Positions 1 to 13,732 of a DNA stretch of 38,009 nt are shown here, one piece after another (within the stretch, counting starts at the first letter, position 1; every line of letters begins with the position of its first letter). Under the pieces are notes generated by a model. It saw nothing but the letters and a program-made list of their open reading frames with translations. It made no database searches and was not told the origin of the DNA. A program made the translations under genes and the position numbers. Source of the DNA: Mesaphorura yosii (taxonomy: Eukaryota > Arthropoda > Collembola > Poduromorpha > Tullbergiidae); NCBI GenBank assembly GCA_009869945.1, contig WIXG01000570.1, positions 1 to 38,009 on the forward strand, in the 5' to 3' direction.

Positions 1-714
1 TATTCGCATGCACGTATCCGTTTTCTTAACTCAAATAAAATAAAAAACTTCTGAAATTGATAAAATTCCATTGATAAAAGGGTCCTCTTTCCTCTGAAAT
101 TCGTCAATATTGTAATGAATATTCCATTATTCATGCAACTGTTCGTTGATCGAGGCAGCTGGGGCTTGGATAAGAAAAAATCCTTCGCTTGAAAGTGTCT
201 ACAATAATAAATTAATAATTCGCAAATTCACATCTAATGCGCAATTCGCGAGGTTCCTTTCAGAAAGGCGACACTCCGCCAAATTCAGGTTACAACAGGC
301 TCAATCCAGTATTTGAATAAGTTTTCGGTGCTGACTTAATGGCATAACCTCCTAACCCTCACCTGATCAGGCCGATGACACGATTCGGGTGGCGTTGCTC
401 TGTATGGGAGCAATGCAATTCACAAAAGCATGAATCCGGTTTAGAGGCATCAAACCTTGTACCAATTTCACCAAACCCGAACTTGTTGAGGTGCAATCGA
501 TACTTGCACGCATTTCACAAGCCAGAGCAGTCGGCGACGTCTCCAGCGAAATATCTTTGCACTTTGCAGTTAAGTCAACCTGCCGCATTCCACACACGTG
601 CACGTCTGCGAATGAGTGAATGATCGAATGACCCACATTCCAGAACTGAAGTTCTGCAGTGCACTTTTTAACGTGCCACCGTGCGTGCCGTGCTCGTAGC
701 TCAGCTGGCTCAAA
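1..714. other. Left-edge noncoding stretch and upstream region of the first gene
   Basis: No supported gene is visible. The two open frames here (about 80 and 119 codons, on opposite strands over the same bases) lack splice context and family resemblance. The last part (about 600-714) must hold the promoter and 5' UTR of the gene starting at 715; no clear TATA box is seen. A tRNA A-box look-alike near 690 has no matching B box. Confidence 0.5.
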
Positions 715-1792
715 ATGAACCCACAAGAATTCGCAACATTTTACATCGCCCGTGAACTGCCGTGGCCCACAATTGATATGGACGGTGACAGCCCGACTGA
801 CATACCAGCTCCATTCAAGAAGGTTGTGCTGAAACCGGAGTATTTGGGCGTGAGAGAACTGCGATTACGTGACGAAATTCACGGACTTGGCAAGGTGAAG
901 AAGGCATTACACTCACAGATGGTTCCAAATAGTGCGGGCACGGAAAACGACTTGAAGAACTTGAACTTGAACGAACTTTACCACAAAGGACGCATGTGGT
1001 GCGAGACGAATCAACGACTGGTTGACCTGCAGAAGTGTCCACAGACCACCGCCGCGAGTTCGACGCTGCTGGCAAGTAAGTTTTCAGATTTGCATCAGGA
1101 AGCTGTTCAAGACGCGAAGGAATGCAATACTGCGCTGGAGCACGTGAACGACAACGATGTGGGAAAAACCGAGCAGGTGGCACTTCGAGCGGCTGGGAGC
1201 GAAGAAGAGAAGCAGGTTCCCAGCGATTTGATTCTTGATGAAGTGAAAGAGCCGCCAGAATCGAAACTTGACCGGAAATTACACGAATTATTTGGTAAGA
1301 TTCTTCAGATTGGTCACAAAATTGCCGAATTAAGACCACTCTGGATTGATCGACTCAACCTGACCTTATTTCCCGTACGCAGGAGAAATGACGCCATTAA
1401 AGCCTCCAAGCGAGATTCCAAAGAAGGCGGAGAAGACACAATATGACCTTATCACAGTAGAACCATCCATAATCGATGCAAAGGCTCGGCACAGACCTCC
1501 AAAGCCCTTCTGGAAGAAGAACAAGTACCCACTGCAAACCAGGCATGAAGTGATTGCCGAGCGACGCAAACTGGCCCGCCCGCTGACGGTCGAGGAGCTG
1601 GAACTGGACTATTTGCCAGGAATCTGGGAGCCGCAGTTGATGGTGAACGAATTTGTACTGACAAGCATCTCCCACGACTCGAGAATAGTGAAGGACGAGG
1701 AAAGGGACGAAAATTATGAAGCAATTAGCTGGTACGAAATGCAAGAACGAAATGAAAAGTGTGCCGAGTGGTTGAGCTCGAGTCAGGATTAG
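715..1792 (+). CDS. Unrecognised two-exon charged protein, 329 aa
   Basis: Two exons, 715-1294 and 1383-1792, are joined by an 88-base intron (GTAAGA donor, TACGCAG acceptor). The split codon is GGA, and the second exon continues in frame to TAG at 1790-1792. Unspliced, the first frame would end at 1446 with an unrelated tail, so the spliced form is preferred. The protein has no signal peptide or membrane segment. It is rich in Glu, Lys and Leu, with an acidic middle (about residues 140-185) and a basic, proline-rich block containing RPPKPFWKKNKYPLQTRHE, followed by LTVEELELDYLPGIWEPQ. I do not recognise the family. The proline, tryptophan and charge pattern suggests an intracellular, partly disordered protein. 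The ATG at 715 is the first in frame. An AATAAA lies 334 bases past the stop. Confidence 0.6.
1295..1382 (+). other. Intron of the 715-1792 gene
   Basis: The intron is GTAAGATTC...CCCGTACGCAG, 88 bases, phase 1. It happens to be open in the upstream reading frame, so an ORF caller merges it into the first exon. Intron retention would give a 243-residue product ending at 1446. Confidence 0.65.
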
Positions 1793-2125
1793 CATTAAGG
1801 TCAACACGGGAGTGCACTGCGCTTGAATTCAACCTCGTTTGCAGCTCAATTTTTACAATGCTGATACTTTTTAGTGTAAAGTTGAATTTGTTAGCGGTGT
1901 TTTTCTTGTCTGTGCGTTACAGCGCGCATTCAATGCTTCCTCGAGTATTTTAATTGTAGACGCAAATCAGAATAGATCTGCTGCTGTTGGCTGGCTGCGT
2001 GTGTTGATATTGCTCGCAAAATCCCCGACCGCTCGACTACCATCATTGTCATTATCATCGTTTTCTCATGCCAAGCAAGACAAAAGTGCTATATCGTGGG
2101 AATCTTAACACTTGTTCAGAAAGAA

Positions 2126-2131
2126 AATAAA
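2126..2131 (+). other. Poly(A) signal AATAAA
   Basis: AATAAA sits 334 bases downstream of the stop at 1792 on the same strand. It is the likely 3' end of the first gene. Confidence 0.5.
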
Positions 2132-3493
2132 AGTTTCCATCTCCTAAATCTCCACTGCGTTCGTTGGTGTGTTGTATCTTCTTTGAGTATGGCAATGCAA
2201 TGGCTCGATTGACGATAGCTGCTTGGTGAAAGCGCTGCTTTGACTTCTGGCAGGCAGGCAGAGTTCACTTTTAAGATTCAGCATGCTTCCACCAAAAAAC
2301 ATTCACCTTCTTAGCAGAAGCGGTCTCTTAGCCTCCTTAAGTTCAATTTCTCAAGAAATGGTAATTAATGGACTTGTAGGTCCTCATCGTTAAATCTACA
2401 TTTAATTATTGCAACGACAAAGCAAAGAAGCTCCCGAAAGGAGGAAAGGAGAAAGCAAGTGGTTCTGCCCACAAGGTAGACCCAAAACAAGGTGGAACCA
2501 CGCCTTCCGCTTTCCGTATCTCGTTTGCAGTGAGCGCAGACCTCTGCCAACTGCTAGCACATCGCTCAACCCCTGCCTGAAGCCGGAGCTGCTCAACAGG
2601 ACAAAGAAAGGAACACGAGTATGAAGAGGGCCAAAGAACAGTGCTGGCCTGAAGTGATCAATTTCCTCTTTTCATTTTCGGGTCTATCAAACATCATTGT
2701 TCATTGTTCACTACTCGTTCGGCAAGTACAGTTCAGACGTGAGAAGTGGATTTACCATCTACCATTAAATACCTGGTTCCCGTACCGTATTTGTACTCAC
2801 TTAACAGTTAATAGCTGTAGTTCGTCTGTGTTTGTACCTTTCCCTTGGAGAAATCGACGATTCTGTGCTCGGGCTTACTCTCGGGCCTGGCCTCGAAGAA
2901 CCCCTGCGTAGGGACGGCGGTAAATATTATTCTTGTGCTTGAAGCAGAGGCTGGAGCCTTCCCCCAACTACTGCGTCGGACTAGATTAGATAAATTTAAA
3001 CCTTTTTGTTCCAGAATCCGATCACGCAGCAGGGAGCAGCTGTACTAAATCACACAAAGATAAACTCGTCCACTCAGAGACTAGGACGTCGAGAGACTGG
3101 ACTGGGGTGCCAGTGGTTATTAAGTGCTCATCATCTCATTCTCACCGACACTGCACTACTGCGCCTCCACCACCGCATTAAAGAACGATTCACTCAGACT
3201 GTGGAGGCAGTGAAGTTTAAATAGTAGTGAAGTGGAGTGGAACAATAAAGGGCAATTGAAACCGAATCCGAATCTGGACTCAGCCCATCAAAACATTCGC
3301 AGTCGGTTCTCATATCAAATTACACATTACAGCAATTATACAATAATTAGAAGCATATTTGTTCAGTCGTCAAAAATTGTTGATGACATTTGCACGTGCG
3401 CCGCGCCCGCAATCGCAGTGAAATTGTTCGCCCGTGATTTAAGTGATTTTGTGCTTTAATTTCAATTCTACGATTCGACCACCAATTCTAGTC
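2132..3493. other. Intergenic region and 5' UTR/promoter region of the bHLH gene
   Basis: No supported coding sequence. Several short overlapping frames on both strands lack splice sites and family resemblance. The 3' half (about 3000-3493) is the likely promoter and long 5' UTR of the PTF1A-type gene at 3494. A GTG-initiated frame opening at 3443 is only the upstream extension of that gene's frame. Confidence 0.5.
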
Positions 3494-4339
3494 ATGTACT
3501 ACAACAATAACGAAAGTATCGACATCGATTCGATGAATCGCCAGTTCTTCGAGTCGTCACACTTTGAGGCTCTGACCGAATCGTTTTACGGTTCTGGCCA
3601 CGGCCTTCATGTACACGGCCACGGTGGTCACATTGGAAGCCATCACTACAATAACAACAACAATCACAGCAGCAGCCACCACAGCGGCGAGAATTCCATC
3701 TGCACAGACCTCGACGACGAAATGATGGATGAAGATTATGTCGGTGATGGCGATGACGACGCAGAGGACGAAGGAGACGATGACGACTCGTCTCCGCTCT
3801 CCGGGCTAAGCAACCAGGAAAATATCCTCAGAATCCGTCGTCGACGTCGCAAGTGTCCACAACAGCAGATTCAGCAACGCCAAGCGGCCAACATGCGCGA
3901 GAGGAAGCGTATGCAATCGATTAACGATGCGTTCGAAGGGCTCCGAGCTCACATCCCCACTCTGCCGTACGAGAAAAGGCTGTCAAAGGTGGACACGCTG
4001 CGACTGGCAATAGGGTACATTAATTTCTTGGCGGAAGTTGTGAAGACGGATCAGGGAAAGGAGGCGGGAGGGAAAGGGCCCGTGCCGGAACCACCCAGGA
4101 AGATTATTGTACAGAGTCATCGCGGTGAGTTTCTAATTGTTGTTGGAACCTTTGTCTTTCGAATGGCCATTGAATAGTTGTGTCACCTGTCACAACGCCT
4201 TTGCGTTGCAGGTGGCGAGTTCGGTTCATTCGGGGGACACTCCCTGTCATGGTCCAGTGAGAAGATAAACCACTACGGATCGGTCATGGTGGCTCGCGTC
4301 TGGACGCCAGAAGATCCTCGCGGGTTTTCATCGAATTAA
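3494..4339 (+). CDS. Ptf1a: PTF1A/Fer1-type bHLH transcription factor, 252 aa
   Basis: Exons are 3494-4124 and 4212-4339 (donor GTGAGT, acceptor TTGCAG, phase 1). The bHLH domain covers about residues 129-183: [20 protein letters not shown], then loop [18 protein letters not shown], then [11 protein letters not shown], the PTF1A-class signature. The second exon carries GHSLSW and [10 protein letters not shown], matching the two C-terminal tryptophan motifs by which vertebrate PTF1A binds RBPJ. Nuclear DNA-binding role at E-boxes, as a dimer with an E protein, follows from family knowledge; PTF1A specifies neural and, in vertebrates, pancreatic cells. The N-terminus has a Gly/His/Asn-rich stretch (about 33-65) and a strongly acidic run (about 71-98) before an arginine cluster. 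I chose the ATG at 3494; the in-frame extension upstream starts at a GTG. Orthology is strong; PTF1A versus a close Fer-group paralogue is settled by the C-terminal motifs. Confidence 0.93.
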
Positions 4340-4526
4340 ACAATAAGCGATAAGCCATAGTTAACTAGTGTAGTTTTTGTTTTGGCATCACACATCTTGT
4401 AAATGAAAATGTTTTATAATCTTGTACATGAGAGTTGTGTTCCGTTTCGTTCTGGTCTTTCGCCATTTAATCCTCCGTAGTCGATAGTCATACATCATAA
4501 TCATAGTCTGGCCTAGTCAGCAACCC

Positions 4527-4532
4527 AATAAA
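4527..4532 (+). other. Poly(A) signal AATAAA of the bHLH gene
   Basis: AATAAA lies 188 bases after the TAA at 4337-4339, giving a 3' UTR of about 200 bases. Confidence 0.65.
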
Positions 4533-5054
4533 AGCGTATTCGTATTTTTCGCATTTCTAATTCAGAAATTGATTGATTACAAACTATTTAACCACTGGCG
4601 ACTGTCGGCAATGTTGCCCGTCGCCATTCCCATTCGGCTGTGCCAACTGCGTTGCGAGGCCTTGAACCGAGTTTGTGAGGATTCGTGCAATTCGTTCTGT
4701 TTGCAAAGATTGAGCACGGAGCCTACAAAGAAAGGTGCCCATCAGTCTAACTGATATAAAAGCAGGCGATTCGTGAGCTCGATTCGCCTTACCTGGCTCC
4801 CTTGGCTTTTTCAACTTTCAAAGCACAAAGCTAAAGCACACTGCCACTGAAATGGAAGGCTAAAGAAAACAGGTGTAAAAATTCACATCAGACATCAATT
4901 TCCAGCAGTCGCAGACGCAGACGCAAAAACGGTTCGATTTTTCCATTGAAATCACGAGCACAATGAAAATACTCCACAAAAATACGCGATACGTGACTAC
5001 ACTTCAGCTAGTAAACTGAAACTCAATTTATTTATGACCGCACTGCGCGAGAAT

Positions 5055-5185
5055 AAAATGGTATGCATCATTTTCTTTATTAAACCGATGACAGCAGCGG
5101 TGCCGCTCGAAGCATTTGCAGGGCACGAATCTCCCTCGGTCTGCGAACATGAACTCGAATGATAAGATATTGATAAGAAACACGT
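5055..5185 (+). repeat. Local diverged direct repeat, copy 1
   Basis: About 80-130 bases match 5425-5540 on the same strand. Shared blocks include CGAAGCA-TTGCA-GGCA-GAATCT, an ACTCGAAT-type block and ATTGATAAGAAAC. Similarity fades on both sides. No coding frame is conserved convincingly between copies. Confidence 0.6.
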
Positions 5186-5424
5186 ATTCAAATTCATACT
5201 CAAAAATGAATATACCTGTAATAAGCAATGAGCCTTATTTGCTGTGAAATTGATTTTCTCAAACGGCCTCTCTCTTTCCTTTACTTTCGAACCGTGCTTG
5301 GAGTCAATTGCTTTATTTACGTAATCGTAAATTGTAATCTCATTTCTCTCGTCTCATCGAATCTCACTCAAAGAAAAACTTGCCATGTGAGTGAGTCGCC
5401 TAAATGCATCCAATTAATTGTGGT

Positions 5425-5540
5425 GAATAATTGCAATGCATTGTGTTTAACAGTAGCAGTGAAGTTCGAAGCACTTGCATGGCAAGAATCTGCCCCGACC
5501 TGCAAACTCGAATTTAATATTGATAAGAAACGCATCAGGC
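5425..5540 (+). repeat. Local diverged direct repeat, copy 2
   Basis: Second copy of the block at 5055-5185, about 360 bases downstream in direct orientation. The best conserved part is 5448-5532. Confidence 0.6.
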
Positions 5541-7638
5541 AGGCAGGCGTCGTCACCTGGTTGGATTGTAATTGTGGCTTTGTGATTTGAGCTCAGTGGC
5601 TGATTTTTATTGAAATCGTCAAAATTGCGGCCAGCAGCTGAACCGAGACTCATAAATGAATCATGACAATCATGTCATGCAGTCATGAATCGTGTGTATG
5701 TCTTTCTGCACATGTCTTTGCGTTTTGCCTTTTGTTCCAGCTGTTTTGCAGCACGCGACAAAAATCCTCGTCGTTCGCCCTTTGCTCGTTCGTGCTCTGT
5801 TACCTTTCGAGTAGGCATGCAGTGAGCCGGCCCTTCAATTAATAGCCTCTTAACCGCGCTTACATGCATGGCTGAGCACAATCCTCAATCATGCCTTTTC
5901 GGGCCTCTGAATCCGTTCCGGAAAAGGACAGCACGCAATGCACGTGCAGTCAATTAGGAATAAAACCGCAGAATTACGACAATATGACAATCGCATAGGG
6001 GCCCTGGCTCGGTGCTCGGCTCAGACACGCATACGTGATGTAATCAAGCAAAGGCCAAAACATGTGTCAACCGTTTCGCTCGATTGCGTGTCAATCTGTG
6101 CTGACGGCGTCCGATGTTTAGATAAGGACCCAAGTGGCCCGACCCGATGACACGGCGCACACGACACGACAACGCCCGACACGCCACGCCTGCCTTCAAT
6201 TGACTTTAGTGTCCACCTGACTCGCCTGCCTAATTTGTCGCCACAGCCTTCAGGTCACAGGTCAGAATGCGTTTAATAAAATACAATGCACTTTAATTAA
6301 TTTAGGCTTTGTTAATTAAAATCTGGCCACGCCATGCCGAAATTATTCAATTTGTCGATTCGAATTCGAACTACGCATAGAATTCGTAATCATAGACAAA
6401 AGGACACCATTCGCATTAGGCATTCGCTCTCGCTGTTCCATTCATAATACGAATGGCCATTCATTTCATAAGTGTACGAGGATCAGAAGCAGTAACACCT
6501 GACCGGATACGCGCACGCCGTGTCGATTCATCATTCACAATGCAAACAATCAACATTAACCGAGTCTGAACTACAAAAATAGACAAATAAAGGGCAGACT
6601 ACGACGGAACACCCGATTTAATAATCCCTTCAATACGCTGCTGATTCATTATTTGATGAGTTCTTTGTGAATGCATGTGGGCTGTGTCGTGCCAGTGCCG
6701 AGCCGACAGGATGAATCTCATCTTCTCTTTTCACCCTGCCTCTTTGGCCACTTGCGCCGCGACGCAGCGAGTCTCGATTTAATTCCCTAAATCTAAAACA
6801 TCAGTGCGTTTGCGCTTCAATTCAACAGTTGCATTTGGGTTTTGTGTAAATATAAACTGCGGGTCGACCCGGCTCTTAAAAAGCAATTGTGGACGAACCG
6901 GATCGTGAATTGTGAAGAATCGAGGTGGATTTCTTCAAAAGTGCAGCGATGCCGAGCCTACCCGATGCCGAGGGATTATAAAATTGTACCCTTTCCTACG
7001 TATCCTACAATGCGAATGCAATTCGTATTAATACACAATCACAATGCCAATGGAATGATTGGGGTATACGCGTAACTAATCTCTTTCAGCTACATTTCTC
7101 GTTCCTCGCTCATATCAAAGGACTCACGACTCATGTCGTGGTAATAATTTATGAATTCGCACTTGGTACGAGTCGTACGACGAGGTGAAACCAAAGCTAA
7201 TGGACTATGCGATGCATTCACGTTCACATTCATGCTGAGGCTGCTTTCACCCTTCTAATCCCATATCGTACTGTATCTGTGTCGTGCTTGCTTGTACACT
7301 TGTGAAAGGTAAAGCAGGGACTCAAATGTCGCATGTGAGCAAATCATAATTGGTTCGTCACGCAAACTTATTTCCGCATTCAACTGCAATCGTAAACTAA
7401 TCCCGGCCCGCACTATGCGATGCACTGCCGCTGCTAGACCAGAATCAGAATCTGTATCTGTGCCTTTAATTGCACGTATGACGTACTCGAATCACATAGC
7501 ACAATGCAGACGCTGAATTCGGGAGCGGAAATCGAGTTACTGGACCGGGCATCAAGCGGGGCAAACCGAGCCCGAGGGTTAATTGAAATCCGAATATAAC
7601 GGGGTATGATTTTGCCGTCTTGGCGGTCAAACTCATGC

Positions 7639-7644
7639 TTTATT
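7639..7644 (-). other. Poly(A) signal of the p38 gene
   Basis: TTTATT on the plus strand is AATAAA on the minus strand. It lies 180 bases downstream of the p38 stop. Confidence 0.6.
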
Positions 7645-7823
7645 CATTAAGTAAAAGTTAACAGTTAAGTATAGTGTCTGTCTAACTGTCTAGTCTACGT
7701 CTTACATTATTGCACTCTTGCATACTTAGGCCATAGGCTGGTTGGACGTTGTTCTTATTTGTAATTTATAAGGCACTTTAAAGGATGGACCCAAAAGTTA
7801 ACCAATGTCAATTTTACAAGGGC

Positions 7824-10082
<2,259 letters not shown>

Positions 10083-10083
10083 T

Positions 10084-10172
10084 CTGTGAGATTAAAGGAA
10101 GCAGTTGAGAATAGATCCGTTGAATTCTGCGCTGATTAAGATGGTTAATGATTAACCAACGACTGTACTTAC
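10084..10172 (-). other. Intron in the p38 5' UTR
   Basis: On the minus strand a GTAAGTAC donor (intron starts at 10172) and a TAATCTCACAG acceptor (ends at 10084) lie just before the p38 ATG. The translated exon therefore probably begins one base upstream of the ATG and is preceded by a noncoding exon from 10173 rightwards. Confidence 0.55.
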
Positions 10173-11273
10173 ATTCTTTTAGATTAGGTCCCTTCGTCTC
10201 CAGGATTATGAACTCCAGCACCAAGCACGGCATTTGCGTCCTCACAATACCGAATTTAATTGCACTTAGTATTTATTCAGTCTTTCATTGAAAGGACTAA
10301 CTTGGTACTGTCAGGATTAAGTACTACTACGGCTAAACAAAACGTGAGTCACTCCATGAGGACAAGACAAGAACAAGAAACTTCCCTTTCTGTGGGTTGG
10401 ATTCGTCACTCTCTGTTTGTTTGGTCAATGAAATTGAAAATCAAGGCAATGCAATGAAATAAAACCAGTTTATGACATTTAAACGACGTACATATTACAA
10501 TTAAAAGCACGACACGAGCTCTGTTCTTCTGCGTGTCCTAATCCTAATGTCCTAGTAAAAGTGCAGTACCAGCACTGTACAGAGAGATGAAAAGAGAAAT
10601 AAATAGATGTTTAGTTATTCATGGAATGACGAGGTACGAGTTACGAGTACGATTTAGACTCTTGAGTCTTGTTATTTACTCGCTACTCTTTAGTTTTGTG
10701 TCTGTGTGAGCAGTTACAAGAGAAGTCGAATAATTTTAGCACATATGATTTACACATGTTACATGCTTCATCTTCATGCAGCAGGTCTTCTCTATAGTCA
10801 AGTCTTTCTATTGTCTAGCAGTGCTTCAGTGCTTCAGTGCTTTTTGGTTTTTTGTTTACCACTTTTGCTTTTCATCTTCTGATGTGCCGACGCCAATTGA
10901 GTATCGCTCGCTGCTGCTCTGCTTGGAGTACATCGTCGATCGTCGTGTTCGTTTATAAACTGATTTTGGTACGACGCCCACGCCAGCTCGGTGCGCATTG
11001 AGTTTTAGTTAGTGGCTCGTCGCCGTGGTTCGTACCTGAGCAGGGCCGGATCATAATTGGCTGCTTGCCCTAAATGGAAAGTAGTGGCAGTGTTAATGAG
11101 GTGAGGCTCAACGCTAAGCCAAAGATTCCACAAGGTAAACCATGCGATCATGCAGTGAAGTGAGCCACAAGAACCTGAACGATGAATCACGAAGGTGCGC
11201 CTGCCGTATTTGGACAACGATACCAAAAACTTGCCGTCTTGGTACTAGCAATCGAACATTGTATCGACAGACT
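10173..11273. other. p38 upstream region and apyrase 1 downstream region
   Basis: No coding gene supported. The left part should contain the p38 first noncoding exon and promoter. The right end approaches the 3' UTR of apyrase 1. An open frame at 11005-11226 (minus) has no family resemblance or splice partners. Confidence 0.5.
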
Positions 11274-11279
11274 TTTATT
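11274..11279 (-). other. Poly(A) signal of apyrase 1
   Basis: AATAAA on the minus strand, 80 bases past the stop of the apyrase 1 gene. Confidence 0.6.
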
Positions 11280-11358
11280 TGGGGAACAACGTCATCGAAA
11301 TGTCCGTGATTGTTAATGAGAATTGGACTTCATGTGTAGAAGAAATACCGAATTAAAG

Positions 11359-12936
11359 TTACAAGAACTCGATCGCCTCGTATTTCTGAGTCGCAATTTC
11401 CGTCTCGTTCAGCAGAAGTTTGCCGTTCAAATCGAAAGCGAGGATGAAAGACTTCAAATCCCCTTCGGTCTCCTTCGTGGTCGTCTTGAGGGCGACGATG
11501 TACTGGTCGCCGGTGCCGGGAATGAATTTGAAACCGGAGAATCCTTCGGATGGTTCGGGAGTCCCGATCTGGACCACTTTTATGGAGTGAAAGTCCTCGT
11601 CCGCAATTAGCATTATGCTGCTCCCCGTCTCTAGGTCGCGGTCGGGGCTGAACTTCTCTTTGCTCACTTTGCGTGGCATGAACACCCACTTTTGCAAGCT
11701 GTCACTCCAACCAGCTGCCTCGTGAATAACGTAGCCTGGCATTTGAACTCCAAGCGCCCGTGACATTTTGTCAAAGTTCTCGGACCAGTCTAAATGGGTA
11801 ACTTCCCCGGCGGACGTGATCTTCTTTATGAAGCGGTCGTTTGACGAGACGAGTGCTCCACTTGCGTTGTATATGTGCTTTCCGTGTCCCCCGATCCAGA
11901 GGTGGCCGTCTGTGAAAAAAAAATCTCGCGCCTTCATTACAGCCCCGACTTGACCGTATTTAACTTCGCATTTGTGCTGGGTCACCTTTTATCGTTCCCC
12001 ACTCGCATTTGAACCCGGCAGGGCCCTCAAAGTTCCCGTCTGCAAGGATGGCCCACGGAATCGGTTTGATTTCTGTCTTTTTCTTGCTCGGACTATAGTC
12101 ATAGCCGTAGTCGTGGCGCTGATCCTGGGGAAGTGTGAGCTCATAAACAACGCCCGTCTTGTCGTCACACGCGTACAGTCTCCCATTGAACCGGTTCAGC
12201 GTTGAGAGCTCCATTCCACGGCCAGAGTACGCCAGACCCGATTTGATTGTGTGGAACCTCGACTCGTCCAACCCAACTGAGACCTGAGCACACGAACCTC
12301 AAAAGTCAAACCTTGAATCGGAGTTTTCACAATACCGACAAATTCAACCCCGAATAAACGTCGCTTACCTCTGCCGTAGACGGATTGCTCACATTTCGCT
12401 TCAAGTCGAGAAACCCTTCCTTCAAGTACGAGTGCCAAAGTTTGCCGTCCCCGTCAGATGAGTCCTTGTCCAGATCGGAGATGACTCCTATTCGAAATCG
12501 GAGGTTTGCCGGGATGGTCGAAATCAGTGGAGTAGGGTAGAAGTAAGGCTCTGCTGGCGTTAGCGCTGGTGCTTGCCACGGGAAGTTTGTGTACGTGTAC
12601 GTTTGCGGATAGACCTGACTCACTTGACGTTGAAATTGCGCCTGCTGCGATTGGAGTGGAACAGACGGATACGCCTCTGGTTGGTACTGGCTGGGGTGGT
12701 AGTATTTAACCACAGGCTCAGGATGCTGGACTTGAAAGTAGTATCCAAAGTATGGCGAGGCGGGCACAACTGTTTGAGGAAGTTCACACAAGCCGTCGTC
12801 GGTTAGTCGGATTTACGACCATTTACCAGTATTTATGACCCCTTATCAGTGAATCTGTGTTAAACTCACCAGTCACGAATCCGAGGAAGCCGCAAATCAC
12901 TGCAACCAGCAGCGCCAAGACAGAGCAACAACGCAT
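11359..12936 (-). CDS. CANT1: Secreted apyrase 1 (calcium-activated nucleotidase, CANT1 family), 438 aa
   Basis: Four exons: 12870-12936, 12369-12769, 11986-12283 and 11359-11909, all in frame. The first exon encodes MRCCSVLALLVAVICGFLG, a signal peptide or signal anchor. A Tyr/Pro/Gln-rich linker follows (about residues 24-100). The five-bladed propeller nucleotidase domain then shows RFRIGVISDLDKDS, GRGMELSTLNRFNGRLYACD, GFKCEW, GYVIHEAAGWSDSLQKW, GFSGFKFIPGTGDQ and C-terminal YEAIEFL, all matching CANT1-family blocks in order. The family hydrolyses nucleoside di- and triphosphates with Ca2+; vertebrate members act in the secretory pathway, and bed-bug and sand-fly members are secreted in saliva. 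Core residues look intact. The gene lies head-to-tail with apyrase 2, about 0.8 kb apart, so this is a tandem duplication. Confidence 0.93.
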
Positions 12937-13266
12937 GGCTTCAGTTCCGTCGTAGTTTGGAAGCTTTCCAATCACAGACTTCACAGCAGGGCGTCCAAGA
13001 AAGAAATGGAAACCGAAAAAGAATCAACCATCCGTCTGTCGCCTGTCAGCAACACGAAAGGTGACGACATGATCACCTTCCCCATGTTTTAATCACCTCT
13101 GAGCTTTGCCACACGCGACACGCATTAAAGCACTCATGACTTTTCCTCGGAGCCAGTTTATTACAGTCACGAAGTCGGGCTCCTCCATCATGGCTCGTTA
13201 TTACATAATGCACAATTTATTCCCTTTTAGAATCAGAATGTCTTCTCAATAGCCAACAGGATCTTG
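12937..13266. other. Upstream region of apyrase 1
   Basis: About 330 bases between the apyrase 1 ATG and the start of duplicated segment A. It must hold the apyrase 1 promoter and 5' UTR. No gene or specific element is seen. Confidence 0.45.
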
Positions 13267-13637
13267 AGAATTTTGATGGCAGCAGAACACAATACACAAT
13301 GCAAGAGTGGTATGTAAATATGGCGTTAAATGATGAATTAATTATAGCTTATAAAGATGTTGGCCTTGCGAAGAATTCAGCACCTTAGCTCAGCCTGGCT
13401 CATGCGGCAAAGTGCAGCAAAGATTTTCCAGGTAAACTTAGTCAACTTTAATTGAAGTTAATTATCTAGTTAATTTGAGCCGGTTTTCATTCCCACGTCG
13501 TCAATCCGCAAGCAAACCCCTTAAAAAGACGTGCTTTGTAATGGACATTGGAAGTCAAATGACTTAAAATTGAAACTGGCGTCGGTCGCCAAAGTTGTTG
13601 TAAAATAAAGTCTGAAAAGAATTTTATTCAAAATCTT
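13267..13637 (+). repeat. Duplicated segment A, copy A1 (downstream of apyrase 2)
   Basis: This segment is nearly collinear with 19270-19612 in the same orientation. A 52-base block, 13335-13386, is identical to 19329-19380, and similarity continues with small indels to the shared GAATTTTATTCAAAA at the right end. It includes the poly(A) signal of apyrase 2. No long open frame is conserved, so it looks like duplicated noncoding or 3'-flanking DNA. Confidence 0.85.
13623..13628 (-). other. Poly(A) signal of apyrase 2, inside duplicated segment A1
   Basis: AATAAA on the minus strand, about 105 bases past the stop. The same motif and context occur at 19598-19603 behind the LRR-like gene 1. Confidence 0.6.
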
Positions 13638-13732
13638 GCATCGTCACAAAACAGGGTCGTCAATTTACAAGTTACATGTGGAAAGAGTTAATTCAAGAAG
13701 TGGCAGCATAAAATACACATCCAAGTACCATT

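Larger units (their letters stand above)
4533..7638. other. Gene-free stretch between the convergent bHLH and p38 genes
   Basis: About 3.1 kb between the 3' end of the bHLH gene and the 3' end of p38, which point towards each other. No open frame here has splice partners or family resemblance. It contains one local duplication (about 5055-5185 and 5425-5540), listed separately. It may hold regulatory DNA for the developmental bHLH gene, but I see no specific element. Confidence 0.5.

Noticed and set aside
680..715. tRNA A-box-like string (TAGCTCAGCTGG)
   Set aside because: There is no B box at the right distance and no acceptor-stem pairing; the ATG of a coding gene follows immediately.
1077..1088. 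GTAAGTTTTCAG, a donor joined to an acceptor, inside exon 1 of the first gene
   Set aside because: A 12-base intron is not credible and the frame reads through normally.
3443..3493. N-terminal extension of the bHLH gene
   Set aside because: It begins at GTG; the ATG at 3494 is the plausible start and the extension has no family resemblance.
11005..11226. Minus-strand frame as an extra p38 or apyrase exon
   Set aside because: Its translation matches neither family, and both genes are already complete.
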